Shown here piece by piece: positions 18,757 through 27,449 of a DNA stretch of 32,927 bases. The stretch is from Alphaproteobacteria bacterium (GTDB lineage: Bacteria > Pseudomonadota > Alphaproteobacteria > UBA2966 > CAIVPW01), in contig JABHVE010000122.1 of assembly GCA_018658465.1 (NCBI GenBank), positions 1 through 32,927 on the forward strand. Reading direction: 5' to 3'. The notes under the pieces are model-generated. The model was not told where the DNA came from and ran no database searches. It saw only the letters and a list, made by a program, of their open reading frames with translations. Both the position numbers and the translations under genes were made by a program. How positions within the stretch are numbered: position 1 is the first letter of the stretch; every line of letters begins with the position of its first letter.

Positions 18757-19740
18757 ATGAACTCGGTGACCCCCCTTCTTTGGCGTAAAGCCCTTCGGAA
18801 CGTACCCCTTGTGGGGGCCACGATTTTTGCGGCCTTGATTGCCGGCGCGGGCGCAGCGCTGGCCCAAGAAGCGGGCCTCGGCGCGCCGTTTGATTGGCAA
18901 ATGGGCTTTCAGGAGCCTGCCAGCCCGGTGATGCGGGACATCATCGATTTCCACAATTTCATGCTGTGGTTGATCACCATCATCGTGATCTTCGTGCTCG
19001 GGCTGATGCTCTACATCATGTTCCGGTTCAACGCGAAATCGAACCCGGTGCCGTCCAAAAACACCCACAACACCTTGCTAGAGGTTATTTGGACCGTCGT
19101 TCCCATCATTATCTTGGTGGTAATGGCCGTGCCGTCCTTCCGGCTTTTGTACCAGAATGATGTGGTCCCCACGCCGACCAGTGTGGCCGATCTTTACGGG
19201 GTCGATGTGTCGGGTGAAATCACACTGAAAGCCACCGGGCTTCAGTGGGCCTGGGAATATGAATATGTCGACAACGGCGTGTTCCTGTTTTCCAGTTGCC
19301 TGTACGGCCCGGATTATTGGTGCTTTGGCGGCGAGGCTCCGGAAGGCGCTCACCGACTTTTGGAAACCGACAACCCCGTCGTCGTTCCGGTCAACACACT
19401 GGTCAAGGTTCAAGTCACTGCGGCTGCGGTCATCCACGCATGGGCGGTCCCGGCGTTTGGCGTCAAGATCGACGCAGTCCCTGGGCGTTTGAACGAAACC
19501 TGGTTTGTCGCCGAACGTATTGGCACCTATTACGGCCAGTGCTCGGAATTGTGCGGCCAGTATCACAGCTACATGCCGATTCAGGTGAATGTGGTGTCCC
19601 AAGAGGACTATGACGCCTGGATGGCGGGCCAATTGGCGGCCATGCAGCCCGATCGGCTGAAGGCACCGACCACAGAATTCGCCCAGCAAGGCATCACCCC
19701 TCGTCGCGCCCTGGCCATTGCGCCAGATCTTGCGAATTAA
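18757..19740 (+). CDS. coxB: Cytochrome c oxidase subunit II (copy 2)
   Basis: Near-identical to 15984..16937 from AQEAGLGAPFDWQMGFQEPASPVMRDIIDFHNFMLWLIT onward; different N-terminal extension. Confidence 0.95.
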   Translation: MNSVTPLLWRKALRNVPLVGATIFAALIAGAGAALAQEAGLGAPFDWQMGFQEPASPVMRDIIDFHNFMLWLITIIVIFVLGLMLYIMFRFNAKSNPVPSKNTHNTLLEVIWTVVPIIILVVMAVPSFRLLYQNDVVPTPTSVADLYGVDVSGEITLKATGLQWAWEYEYVDNGVFLFSSCLYGPDYWCFGGEAPEGAHRLLETDNPVVVPVNTLVKVQVTAAAVIHAWAVPAFGVKIDAVPGRLNETWFVAERIGTYYGQCSELCGQYHSYMPIQVNVVSQEDYDAWMAGQLAAMQPDRLKAPTTEFAQQGITPRRALAIAPDLAN

Positions 19741-19771
19741 TTAATTAAATCAAGCATTTAGGGATCCGATC

Positions 19772-21373
19772 ATGACCGAAACAACGGCAGGCGCACACGA
19801 AGCCCACGGAAGCCCAACTGGCTGGCGGCGGTGGCTGTACTCCACCAATCACAAAGACATTGGCACCCTGTATCTGACCTTCGCCATCGTGTTTGGCATT
19901 GTTGGCGGGCTGATGTCGGTCATCATGCGGATGGAATTGCAGGCCCCTGGGATTGACATCATCCCGTTGGAGCCTGGGACCCAAGAGCATTTCTTCAATG
20001 TGCTGATCACCGGCCACGGCCTGATCATGGTGTTCTTCATGATCATGCCGGCGTTTATCGGCGGCTTTGGTAACTGGATGGTTCCGTTGATGATCGGTGC
20101 GCCGGATATGGCGTTCCCGCGCATGAACAACCTGTCATTCTGGATCATGATCCCATCGGCTTTGCTGCTGGTTGGCTCCACCGTAATTGGCGATGGGGCG
20201 GGAACCGGTTGGACGGTTTACGCGCCGTTATCGACCATAGGCATGACCGGGCCATCGGTGGATATGGCGATTTTGGCCCTGCATTTGGCTGGCGCCTCAT
20301 CGATCATGGCGTCGATCAATTTCATCACCACCATCTTCAACATGCGGGCGCCGGGCATGACCCTGCACAAGATGCCCCTGTTCGTGTGGTCGATCCTGGT
20401 GACGGTGTTCTTGCTGCTTTTGTCTCTGCCGGTTCTGGCTGGGGCCATCACCATGCTGCTGACTGATCGCAATTTCGGCACAGCATTCTTTGATGCTTCC
20501 CAAGGCGGTGACCCGTTGCTGTACCAGCATCTGTTCTGGTTCTTCGGCCACCCCGAGGTCTACATTTTGGTGTTGCCGTCCTTTGGCGTCATCAGCCAAG
20601 TGGTATCAACGTTCTCCAAGAAACCGATCTTTGGTTATCTCGGCATGGCCTATGCCATGATCGCCATTGGTGCAGTTGGGTTCATCGTGTGGGCCCACCA
20701 CATGTACACAGCCGGTATGGGCGTAGATACCGAAGCCTATTTCTTGGCGGCGACCCTGGTAATCGCGGTACCAACGGGGGTCAAGATTTTCAGTTGGCTG
20801 GCCACCATGTGGGGTGGGTCCATTGAATTCAAAACCCCAATGCTGTGGGCCATGGGCATGATTTTCGTGTTCACCACGGGCGGCGTTACCGGCGTGATCT
20901 TGGCGAATTCAGCACTGGATACGGCGTTCCACGACACCTACTACGTGGTTGGGCATTTTCACTACACCATGTCCATGGGCGCCATGTTTGGCATCTTCGC
21001 CGGGTTCTTCTATTGGATTGGTAAAATGAGCGGCCATCAATATCCCGAAGGTCTGGCCAAATGGCATTTCTGGATCACCATGGTCGGTGTGAATTTGACC
21101 TTCTTCCCGATGCACTTTTCGGGGCTGGCTGGCATGCCGCGACGGATCGCTGATTACCCGGACGCCTATGCCGGATGGAATTTCGTCTCGTCCATGGGAG
21201 CCTATCTCTCCTTTGCTGGCGCGCTTTTGTTCCTGTACATCCTTCGTGTGATTTTCAAATCTACGAAACCTGTCGAAGCGAATTATTGGGGCGAAGGTGC
21301 AACGACTCTTGAATGGTCTGTGCCGTCACCGGCACCGCACCACACCCACGAAGCTCCGCCGACAATTCGGTAA
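19772..21373 (+). CDS. coxA: Cytochrome c oxidase subunit I (copy 2)
   Basis: Same length (533 aa) and near-identical to 16965..18566; all heme/CuB motifs present. Confidence 0.97.
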   Translation: MTETTAGAHEAHGSPTGWRRWLYSTNHKDIGTLYLTFAIVFGIVGGLMSVIMRMELQAPGIDIIPLEPGTQEHFFNVLITGHGLIMVFFMIMPAFIGGFGNWMVPLMIGAPDMAFPRMNNLSFWIMIPSALLLVGSTVIGDGAGTGWTVYAPLSTIGMTGPSVDMAILALHLAGASSIMASINFITTIFNMRAPGMTLHKMPLFVWSILVTVFLLLLSLPVLAGAITMLLTDRNFGTAFFDASQGGDPLLYQHLFWFFGHPEVYILVLPSFGVISQVVSTFSKKPIFGYLGMAYAMIAIGAVGFIVWAHHMYTAGMGVDTEAYFLAATLVIAVPTGVKIFSWLATMWGGSIEFKTPMLWAMGMIFVFTTGGVTGVILANSALDTAFHDTYYVVGHFHYTMSMGAMFGIFAGFFYWIGKMSGHQYPEGLAKWHFWITMVGVNLTFFPMHFSGLAGMPRRIADYPDAYAGWNFVSSMGAYLSFAGALLFLYILRVIFKSTKPVEANYWGEGATTLEWSVPSPAPHHTHEAPPTIR

Positions 21374-21406
21374 ACCATTCGCGTAGTTGGAGTAGTTTTC
21401 CAAGTC

Positions 21407-21442
21407 AAAACCCCCGTCCATTAAATTGGGCGGGGGTTTTTT
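21407..21442 (+). terminator. Rho-independent terminator after coxA copy 2
   Basis: AAAACCCCCGTCCA-TTAAAT-TGGGCGGGGGTTTTTT, 10-bp stem with T6. Confidence 0.88.
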
Positions 21443-21452
21443 CTGAGCTCAA

Positions 21453-21555
21453 TACCGTCACCCCCGGACTTGATCCGGGGGTCCATCTGATCGCGATAAC
21501 CATTTCCAATTTTCTGAAAGGAAGCTGGATGCCCGGGTCAAGCCCGGGCATGACG
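21453..21555. repeat. Alphaproteobacteria-type palindromic repeat pair (CCCCCGGACTTGATCCGGGGG ... GCCCGGGTCAAGCCCGGGC)
   Basis: Two G/C-rich palindromes flanking about 50 bp: cacccccggacttgatccgggggtccat and gctggatgcccgggtcaagcccgggcatgacg. A degraded relative is at about 27338-27367. Confidence 0.8.
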
Positions 21556-21615
21556 ATGTGGGGTGGGTGCAGAATCCGGTGACTTTATTTTCCGGTGTTG
21601 AACAGTTAGTCGCGC

Positions 21616-21717
21616 GAGCAGATCGTTTTGGGCTCTTGCCCAAAACGTGAATCTGATCGGCCAAGAAAATACGAGTGCAGATCGTTACGCGTCTTCGCGC
21701 AACGTGAATCTGAACGG
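21616..21717. repeat. Two palindromic repeat units of the CAGATTCACG/CGATCTGC family (inverse orientation)
   Basis: GAGCAGATCGTTTTGGGCTCTTGCCCAAAACGTGAATCTGATCGG (21616-21660) and GTGCAGATCGTTACGCGTCTTCGCGCAACGTGAATCTGAACGG (21675-21717). Confidence 0.88.
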
Positions 21718-21722
21718 CAGTA

Positions 21723-23186
21723 TTACGAAAGTTGCGAAGCGCCGCCGCCCTTCATGGCGCTGGTGCCGCCGACGGTCAGACCGTCGATCAGCATGGTCGG
21801 CTGGCCGACGCCAACCGGAACACCCTGGCCATTCTTGCCGCAGGTGCCGATCCCGGGATCCAATTCGGTGTCGTTGCCGATGGCTGAAACCTTTGTCAGA
21901 ACATCGGGGCCGTTGCCGATCAGGGTGGCACCCTTCACCGGGGCCCCCAATTTCCCGTCTTTGACCAAATAAGCCTCGGTGCAACTGAACACAAATTTGC
22001 CCGAGGTAATGTCCACTTGGCCGCCACCGAACGCGGTGGCGTATATGCCGTCTTTGACGCTGGCCAAAATTTCCGCCGGATCGCGATCGCCGTTTTCCAT
22101 CGTGGTGTTGGTCATGCGTGGCATGGGCGAGTTCGCGTAATCTTGGCGGCGGCCGTTGCCGGTGGGGGCAACCCCCATCAACCGGGCGTTCATGCGGTCC
22201 TGCATATAGCCTTTCAGGATGCCGTCTTCGATCAAAACCGTGCGTTGGGTGGGGGTGCCTTCGTCATCGATACTCAGCGATCCGCGGCGGTTGGCAAGGG
22301 TGCCGTCGTCGACAACGGTGACCCCGGGTGCAGCAATGCGTTGCCCCATCAATCCAGAAAAAGCGCTGGTTTTTTTGCGGTTAAAGTCACCTTCCAGGCC
22401 ATGGCCGATGGCTTCGTGTAACAATATGCCGGGCCAACCCGGTCCCAAAACCACTTGCATTTCACCGGCAGGGGCTGGGACCGAATCTAAATTCACAACG
22501 GCTTGGCGCAGGGCTTCGTCCACATCGGCCTGCCAAGCATCGGGGTTGATGTAATCCTGATATGCGGCGCGGCCACCGGCACCATAGCTTCCGGATTCTT
22601 GGCGATCCCCATCGCCCACGACCACCTGAATATTCAGGCGCACCATGGGGCGGATATCGCCCACTCTAAGTCCGCCCGCGCGGATGATTTCCACCACCTG
22701 CCACGATGCCAGCAAGGACGCAGAAACCTGGCGAACTCGGCTGTCTTTTTCCCGAGCATAGGCGTCGATTTTTTCCAACAAGGCGACTTTGTCGGCGAAG
22801 GGAATTTCATCCAACGGATTATCGTCGTTGTATTGAAATTGGTTGGTTCCGGCCGGGTTGTCGGCATAGGTCCCTTGGTGGCCCGACTTCACCGCCTCGA
22901 TGGCGGCGGCGGATCGCTGCATGGCGGATTCAGACAAATCCGATGCGTGGGCATAGCCGGTTGATTCGCCGACCACGGCGCGAATGCCAAATCCTTGGGA
23001 CGTATCGAACGACGCCGATTTCAGTCTGCTGTCGTCCCAAACGAAGCTTTCTGATTGGCGATATTCCATGAACATTTCGCCGTCATCAGCCCCATGCAAG
23101 GACGTGTCGACGATGGATTCAACGCGGCCCCGGTCCAGCCCGGCGCGGCGAAAAAACAGATCTTCAGCTTTGGCGGAATCGGACAT
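21723..23186 (-). CDS. tldD: Metalloprotease TldD
   Basis: LLHEAIGHGLEGDFNRKKTSAFSGLMGQRIA (HExxxH), ILKGYMQDRMNARLMGVAPTGNGRRQDYANSPMPRMTNT. ATG at 23186 preferred over the longer track start. Confidence 0.94.
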   Translation of the reverse strand: MSDSAKAEDLFFRRAGLDRGRVESIVDTSLHGADDGEMFMEYRQSESFVWDDSRLKSASFDTSQGFGIRAVVGESTGYAHASDLSESAMQRSAAAIEAVKSGHQGTYADNPAGTNQFQYNDDNPLDEIPFADKVALLEKIDAYAREKDSRVRQVSASLLASWQVVEIIRAGGLRVGDIRPMVRLNIQVVVGDGDRQESGSYGAGGRAAYQDYINPDAWQADVDEALRQAVVNLDSVPAPAGEMQVVLGPGWPGILLHEAIGHGLEGDFNRKKTSAFSGLMGQRIAAPGVTVVDDGTLANRRGSLSIDDEGTPTQRTVLIEDGILKGYMQDRMNARLMGVAPTGNGRRQDYANSPMPRMTNTTMENGDRDPAEILASVKDGIYATAFGGGQVDITSGKFVFSCTEAYLVKDGKLGAPVKGATLIGNGPDVLTKVSAIGNDTELDPGIGTCGKNGQGVPVGVGQPTMLIDGLTVGGTSAMKGGGASQLS

Positions 23187-23256
23187 TGATGACTTTCCCC
23201 TTGTGGCCCCCCAAAAGCTGGCACTCCAAAGGATGCCAGCGCCCATACACACACAC

Positions 23257-23297
23257 AGTGCGATGCACTGGATCACACATAGTGCGATGCACTGGAT
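23257..23297. repeat. Two direct copies of palindromic AGTGC-GAT-GCACTGGAT, 24-bp period, in the tldD/ctaB divergent intergenic region
   Basis: cagtgcgatgcactggatcacacatagtgcgatgcactggat. Confidence 0.8.
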
Positions 23298-23485
23298 TTA
23301 CCATACCACGGGGCGCAATGTTTGATCCCCGATCCCCACCAAAATTTGATGAAAATGGTGTTATCTGGATTGCCGGAACCCCGCAGTTTGGCTATATCCT
23401 GTATGGTATGATCTGCCCTCAAAAGGGGCGATTGGAACTTCAAAATTAATATGCTGATCTCGACCACAAATCATCGGTTTTGGGG

Positions 23486-24430
23486 ATGACCCAAACCGGA
23501 GTTGACCACGACAATGGGGCAAAGCCTGCCGATCCAGGTTGGACCGGGGAGTCTTTCGTCGGCGACTATGTGTCTTTGCTGAAACCCAGGGTCATGAGCT
23601 TGGTGGTGTTCACCGGTCTGACCGGCATGGTGGTTGCCCCCGGGACAATTCATTGGGTGCTGGGTCTGGTGGCGGTTATTTGCATCTCCATTGGCGCTGG
23701 TGCGTCTGGGGCCATCAACATGTGGTACGACGCCGATATTGACGCCACGATGGATAGGACCTCGGGGCGGCCAATCCCGTCCGGGCGGGTGCCTCGGGCG
23801 GATGCCTTGGGTTTTGGGGTCGCCTTGTCCCTGGCGTCGATCGCCCTGATGGGTGTTGCGGTGAATTGGCTTTCGGCTGCCTTGCTGGCGGTCACCATCG
23901 GATTCTATATTTTCGTTTACACCATGTGGCTAAAGCGCCGGACGCCGCAAAACATTGTCATTGGTGGTGCGGCGGGGGCAATGCCCCCAGTCATTGGCTG
24001 GGCAGCCACCACAGGCGATGTGGGCTTAGGCGCCATTGTGTTGTTTGCCTTGATTTTCCTTTGGACGCCGCCGCATTTTTGGGCCCTGGCCTTGCTGCGG
24101 TCCGGTGAATATGCGGCAGCCAAGGTTCCCATGCTTCCCGTGGTGGCGGGGGAACGGACGACCAAGAACCATATTTTGGCCTACAGCGTGCTGGTCGCCG
24201 TTGCTGGGGTTGCCCCCTGGTACATTGGCTTGGCCGGACTGACCTATGGCATCACCTCGGCCGTGTTGGGCTTGGTGTTTTTGGGCTTCGCCGTGGCGGT
24301 TTGGCGTGGCGAGGGCACAGCCTGGGCGGGGCGCATGTACGGGTTCTCGATTTTGTACCTGTTTTTGATCTTTGCTCTGCTGCTGGTAGACGGTGGCCTG
24401 GCGGCCAATTTTGGTGGAGCAGGGCTGTGA
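23486..24430 (+). CDS. ctaB: Protoheme IX farnesyltransferase
   Basis: LLKPRVMSLVVFTGLTGMVVAPG, NMWYDADIDATMDRTSGRPIPSGR, YTMWLKRRTPQNIVIGGAAGAMPP. Confidence 0.95.
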   Translation: MTQTGVDHDNGAKPADPGWTGESFVGDYVSLLKPRVMSLVVFTGLTGMVVAPGTIHWVLGLVAVICISIGAGASGAINMWYDADIDATMDRTSGRPIPSGRVPRADALGFGVALSLASIALMGVAVNWLSAALLAVTIGFYIFVYTMWLKRRTPQNIVIGGAAGAMPPVIGWAATTGDVGLGAIVLFALIFLWTPPHFWALALLRSGEYAAAKVPMLPVVAGERTTKNHILAYSVLVAVAGVAPWYIGLAGLTYGITSAVLGLVFLGFAVAVWRGEGTAWAGRMYGFSILYLFLIFALLLVDGGLAANFGGAGL

Positions 24431-24555
24431 ACGATCTAGATAAGAACGCAAAGCGCATGCGTGACAAGAACCGGGTGGTGGGGTTTAGCCTGCTAGCGTT
24501 CGTGGTTATAATTGTGCTTGTGACAATGGTGCGGCTTGGTGCGTTAAATGGCTGA
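24427..24555 (+). CDS. Small single-TM protein (42 aa) of the cox operon, CoxF-like position
   Basis: GTG start overlaps the ctaB TGA and its stop overlaps the ctaG ATG; VNDLDKNAKRMRDKNRVVGFSLLAFVVIIVLVTMVRLGALNG. Confidence 0.75.
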   Translation: MNDLDKNAKRMRDKNRVVGFSLLAFVVIIVLVTMVRLGALNG

Positions 24556-25183
24556 TCCACAACAAATTTTGGCGGCTGGCCCGCGGCATGACCCGGCCAC
24601 GCGCAACAAGGTTGTTGGCATGATCGCCGGCCTTGCCGCCCTTGGCATGGTTGGGGCGGCGTTTGCCGCCGTTCCCCTGTATCGGGTGTTCTGCCAAGTC
24701 ACGGGATACGGCGGTGCCACCAATGTCGCGACCATGGCCCCGGGACATATTGTCGCAGATCGCCAAATTACGGTGAGATTTGACGCGAACGTGGCCCGGG
24801 GCATGCCTTGGGACTTTTTGCCAGCCCAACGCCAGGTTTCTGTGGCGGCCGGGGAAGAAGCCCTGGTGTTCTATGTGGCCACCAACCCAACCGACCGCAC
24901 AATCACGGGAACGGCCACTTTCAACGTCTCACCCGCCAAAGCGGGCAAGTATTTCAGCAAAATTGAGTGTTTTTGCTTCACGGAGCAGGTTTTAGTGCCG
25001 GGTCAGTCCGTGGATATGGGAATTACCTTCTTTGTAGACCCAGAAATAGTGAACGATCGGTACTTGGATGACGTGACTGAGATCACACTTTCGTATACAT
25101 TCTTCGAGGTTTTGAAGGAGAACGCGGACCTGGGTGCCCCAGGTGCGATGTCTCCGATTTTGGTTGAGGCAATCCGCAGATAG
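24548..25183 (+). CDS. ctaG: Cytochrome c oxidase assembly protein CtaG/Cox11
   Basis: VPLYRVFCQVTGYGGAT, YFSKIECFCFTEQVL, PVDMGI-like VFFVDPEI region. Confidence 0.95.
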   Translation: MADPQQILAAGPRHDPATRNKVVGMIAGLAALGMVGAAFAAVPLYRVFCQVTGYGGATNVATMAPGHIVADRQITVRFDANVARGMPWDFLPAQRQVSVAAGEEALVFYVATNPTDRTITGTATFNVSPAKAGKYFSKIECFCFTEQVLVPGQSVDMGITFFVDPEIVNDRYLDDVTEITLSYTFFEVLKENADLGAPGAMSPILVEAIRR

Positions 25184-25264
25184 GTTAGTGGTTTTTCGAT
25201 CGGCCAATCCGGCCAAGCTGCTGCCTTCAAAATAATTCGGATAAAAGCTGGGAGACGCCAGATT

Positions 25265-26083
25265 ATGACGACACACGAAGCTTCCCATGAATACCACATG
25301 GTCGACCCAAGCCCGTGGCCTGCTTTGGCCATGGTTTCAGTGTTCCTGCTGGCCAGCGGGCTCATCATGTTTATGCATGATGTAACGCCTTGGGTTCTGC
25401 CTCTCGGGCTACTCGCCGTTCTGTACACCATGTTCGTGTGGTTTCGGGATGTGGTGAATGAAGCCACCCACCAAGGGGATCACACCCCGGTGGTTCAGAT
25501 TGGCCTGCGGTATGGCATGGCTTTGTTCATTGCCTCCGAAGTCATGTTCTTCGTGGCGTGGTTCTGGGCGTTTTTTAATGCCGCCATTTATCCGACCCCG
25601 CAGATGGGCGGTTTCTGGCCGCCGGAAGGCATTGAACTGTTCAATCCCTGGGGTGTGCCGCTGCTCAATACTGCCATTTTGCTGAGCTCGGGTGTCACCG
25701 TGACCTTTGCCCACCATGCTTTGCGCAAGGGTGACAACAAGGGCACGGTCATGTGGTTGTGGGTAACGGTTGCCTTGGGCATCTCGTTCACCGGCTTCCA
25801 GGCTTTGGAATACATGGAAGCGCCGTTCTCGATCTCTGGCGGCATCTATGGCACCACATTCTTCATGGCCACCGGGTTCCACGGGTTCCACGTGATTGTC
25901 GGCACCATTTTCCTGGCCGTCTGCCTGTACCGCGCTCAAAAGGGACACTTCACGCCAGACCACCATTTTGGCTTCGAAGCGGCCGCTTGGTACTGGCACT
26001 TTGTTGATGTTGTTTGGCTGTTCCTGTTCACCTTCGTGTACTGGTGGACATCCGTGCAGCCCGGTGCCGTTCTGCACGGCTAA
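25265..26083 (+). CDS. coxC: Cytochrome c oxidase subunit III
   Basis: YHMVDPSPWPALA, SEVMFFVAWFWAFFNAAIYPTPQ, TGFHGFHVIVGTIFL, WHFVDVVWLFLF. Confidence 0.96.
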   Translation: MTTHEASHEYHMVDPSPWPALAMVSVFLLASGLIMFMHDVTPWVLPLGLLAVLYTMFVWFRDVVNEATHQGDHTPVVQIGLRYGMALFIASEVMFFVAWFWAFFNAAIYPTPQMGGFWPPEGIELFNPWGVPLLNTAILLSSGVTVTFAHHALRKGDNKGTVMWLWVTVALGISFTGFQALEYMEAPFSISGGIYGTTFFMATGFHGFHVIVGTIFLAVCLYRAQKGHFTPDHHFGFEAAAWYWHFVDVVWLFLFTFVYWWTSVQPGAVLHG

Positions 26084-26107
26084 GCCAGCGGCTGATTGTA
26101 GGCCCGG

Positions 26108-26494
26108 ATGACCGGGCAAATCGCACCAGAAATTTCCCCTTTCCGCGCCGGACTGACGTTTAAGTGTCCGAACTGCGGGAAGGGGAAACTCTATTCTAAG
26201 TACCTCGAAATCACCGAAAACTGCGACGTTTGCGGCGTAACCCTGGGCGACCTGGACACCGGCGACGGCCCAGCCGTATTCGTCATGCTGTTGGTGGGCT
26301 TTGCCGTTGTCGGCCTGGCCCTGGTGGTGGAGGTCAAATTTTCACCGCCTCTGTGGATGCATATGGCACTGTGGACCCCGCTGATTTTGGGCGGGTCCTT
26401 GTCCATGTTGCCGTTATTGAAATCGATGATGTTTGCTGCGCAATATCGCACCCGCGCTGGCGAAGATGTAACAACGGAAGATGATAAATCATGA
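26108..26494 (+). CDS. DUF983 family protein
   Basis: FKCPNCGKGKLYSKYLEITENCDVCGVTLGDLDTGDGPAVFVML zinc-finger-like N-terminus plus TM helices; between coxC and surf1. Confidence 0.9.
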   Translation: MTGQIAPEISPFRAGLTFKCPNCGKGKLYSKYLEITENCDVCGVTLGDLDTGDGPAVFVMLLVGFAVVGLALVVEVKFSPPLWMHMALWTPLILGGSLSMLPLLKSMMFAAQYRTRAGEDVTTEDDKS

Positions 26495-27228
26495 GCCGCG
26501 GTGCCGTTATTTTCATGTCGATCTTGGTGGTTGTCCCGGCGTTTGCGGTGTTGATCGGCCTGGGGTCTTGGCAGGTCCAGCGCCTGAATTGGAAGAACGA
26601 TTTGATCTTCACCCGTCAAGCCGCCCTTGACGTGGATCCGGTGCCCATCCCGGGCCGCGACGACCAAGTGGAGCGCATGACGTTTCGCCGGGTGATCGTC
26701 ACCGGCACCTTCCTCCATGACCAGGAATTCTATTTTTACGCCCCCAAATCCGGCAAACAGGGGTACCGGGTTGTCACCCCCGTGTTACAGCAAATCGGCG
26801 TGACCTTGTTGGTGGATCGCGGCTGGGTCCCGGCGGATAAACGTGACCCGGCGACGCGCCCCGAAGGCCAGGTCGAAGGCGAGGTCACCATCACCGGCAT
26901 TGTCCGCACCGACATTGTCGGGGTCCAAGGGCCGCTGCCCGACAATGACGTGGAAAACAATGAATGGTTCTGGGTTGATCCCACCGCCATGTCGGCGGTC
27001 CACGGGGCCTATTACCGACCGGCCATTGTGGTCGCCGACGACACCGCCAATCCCGGCGGCTGGCCCCAGGGTGATGCCACCGTACCGGGCCTGCGCAACG
27101 CCCATCTGGGGTACGCGATCACCTGGTTTTCGTTGGCCTTTGCGCTGATTGTGATCTGGATCCTGGCCCTGCGACGGCGGCTGTCCGGTGCGGATACTGT
27201 CCCCGTCAAAGACTGGGGCGAAGATTAG
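26491..27228 (+). CDS. surf1: SURF1 family cytochrome oxidase biogenesis protein
   Basis: LGSWQVQRLNWKNDLI, GYRVVTPVLQQIGVTLLVDRGWVPADKRDP, HLGYAITWFSLAFALIVIW. Confidence 0.93.
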   Translation: MSRGAVIFMSILVVVPAFAVLIGLGSWQVQRLNWKNDLIFTRQAALDVDPVPIPGRDDQVERMTFRRVIVTGTFLHDQEFYFYAPKSGKQGYRVVTPVLQQIGVTLLVDRGWVPADKRDPATRPEGQVEGEVTITGIVRTDIVGVQGPLPDNDVENNEWFWVDPTAMSAVHGAYYRPAIVVADDTANPGGWPQGDATVPGLRNAHLGYAITWFSLAFALIVIWILALRRRLSGADTVPVKDWGED

Positions 27229-27276
27229 CCGCCAACGGGCGGCCCGCTGTTTTTCTCCGTCGATTTCTCGCTTTCC

Positions 27277-27432
27277 CTCTCCCCACCGAGGGAGTGAGTG
27301 CGACTGCACGCAAAAGGCTGCTTCGCCACCGCTGTATGGACCCCCGGATTAATTCCCGGGTGATGACAAAGGGGAAATTGGGGAAACGGCATGTCCCCTC
27401 TCCCGCCTGCGGGGGAGGGGTAGGGTGGGGGT
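27277..27432. repeat. Cluster of degraded G/C-rich palindromic intergenic repeats
   Basis: ccctctccccaccgagggagtgag; tggacccccggattaattcccgggtgatgac; cccctctcccgcctgcgggggaggggtagggtgggg. Confidence 0.6.
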
Positions 27433-27449
27433 GTTCAACGAAGGGACCG

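Noticed and set aside
27277-27432. G/C-rich palindromes as candidate terminators or ncRNA
   Set aside because: No U-tract and similar sequences recur at several intergenic sites; better explained as common dispersed repeats.
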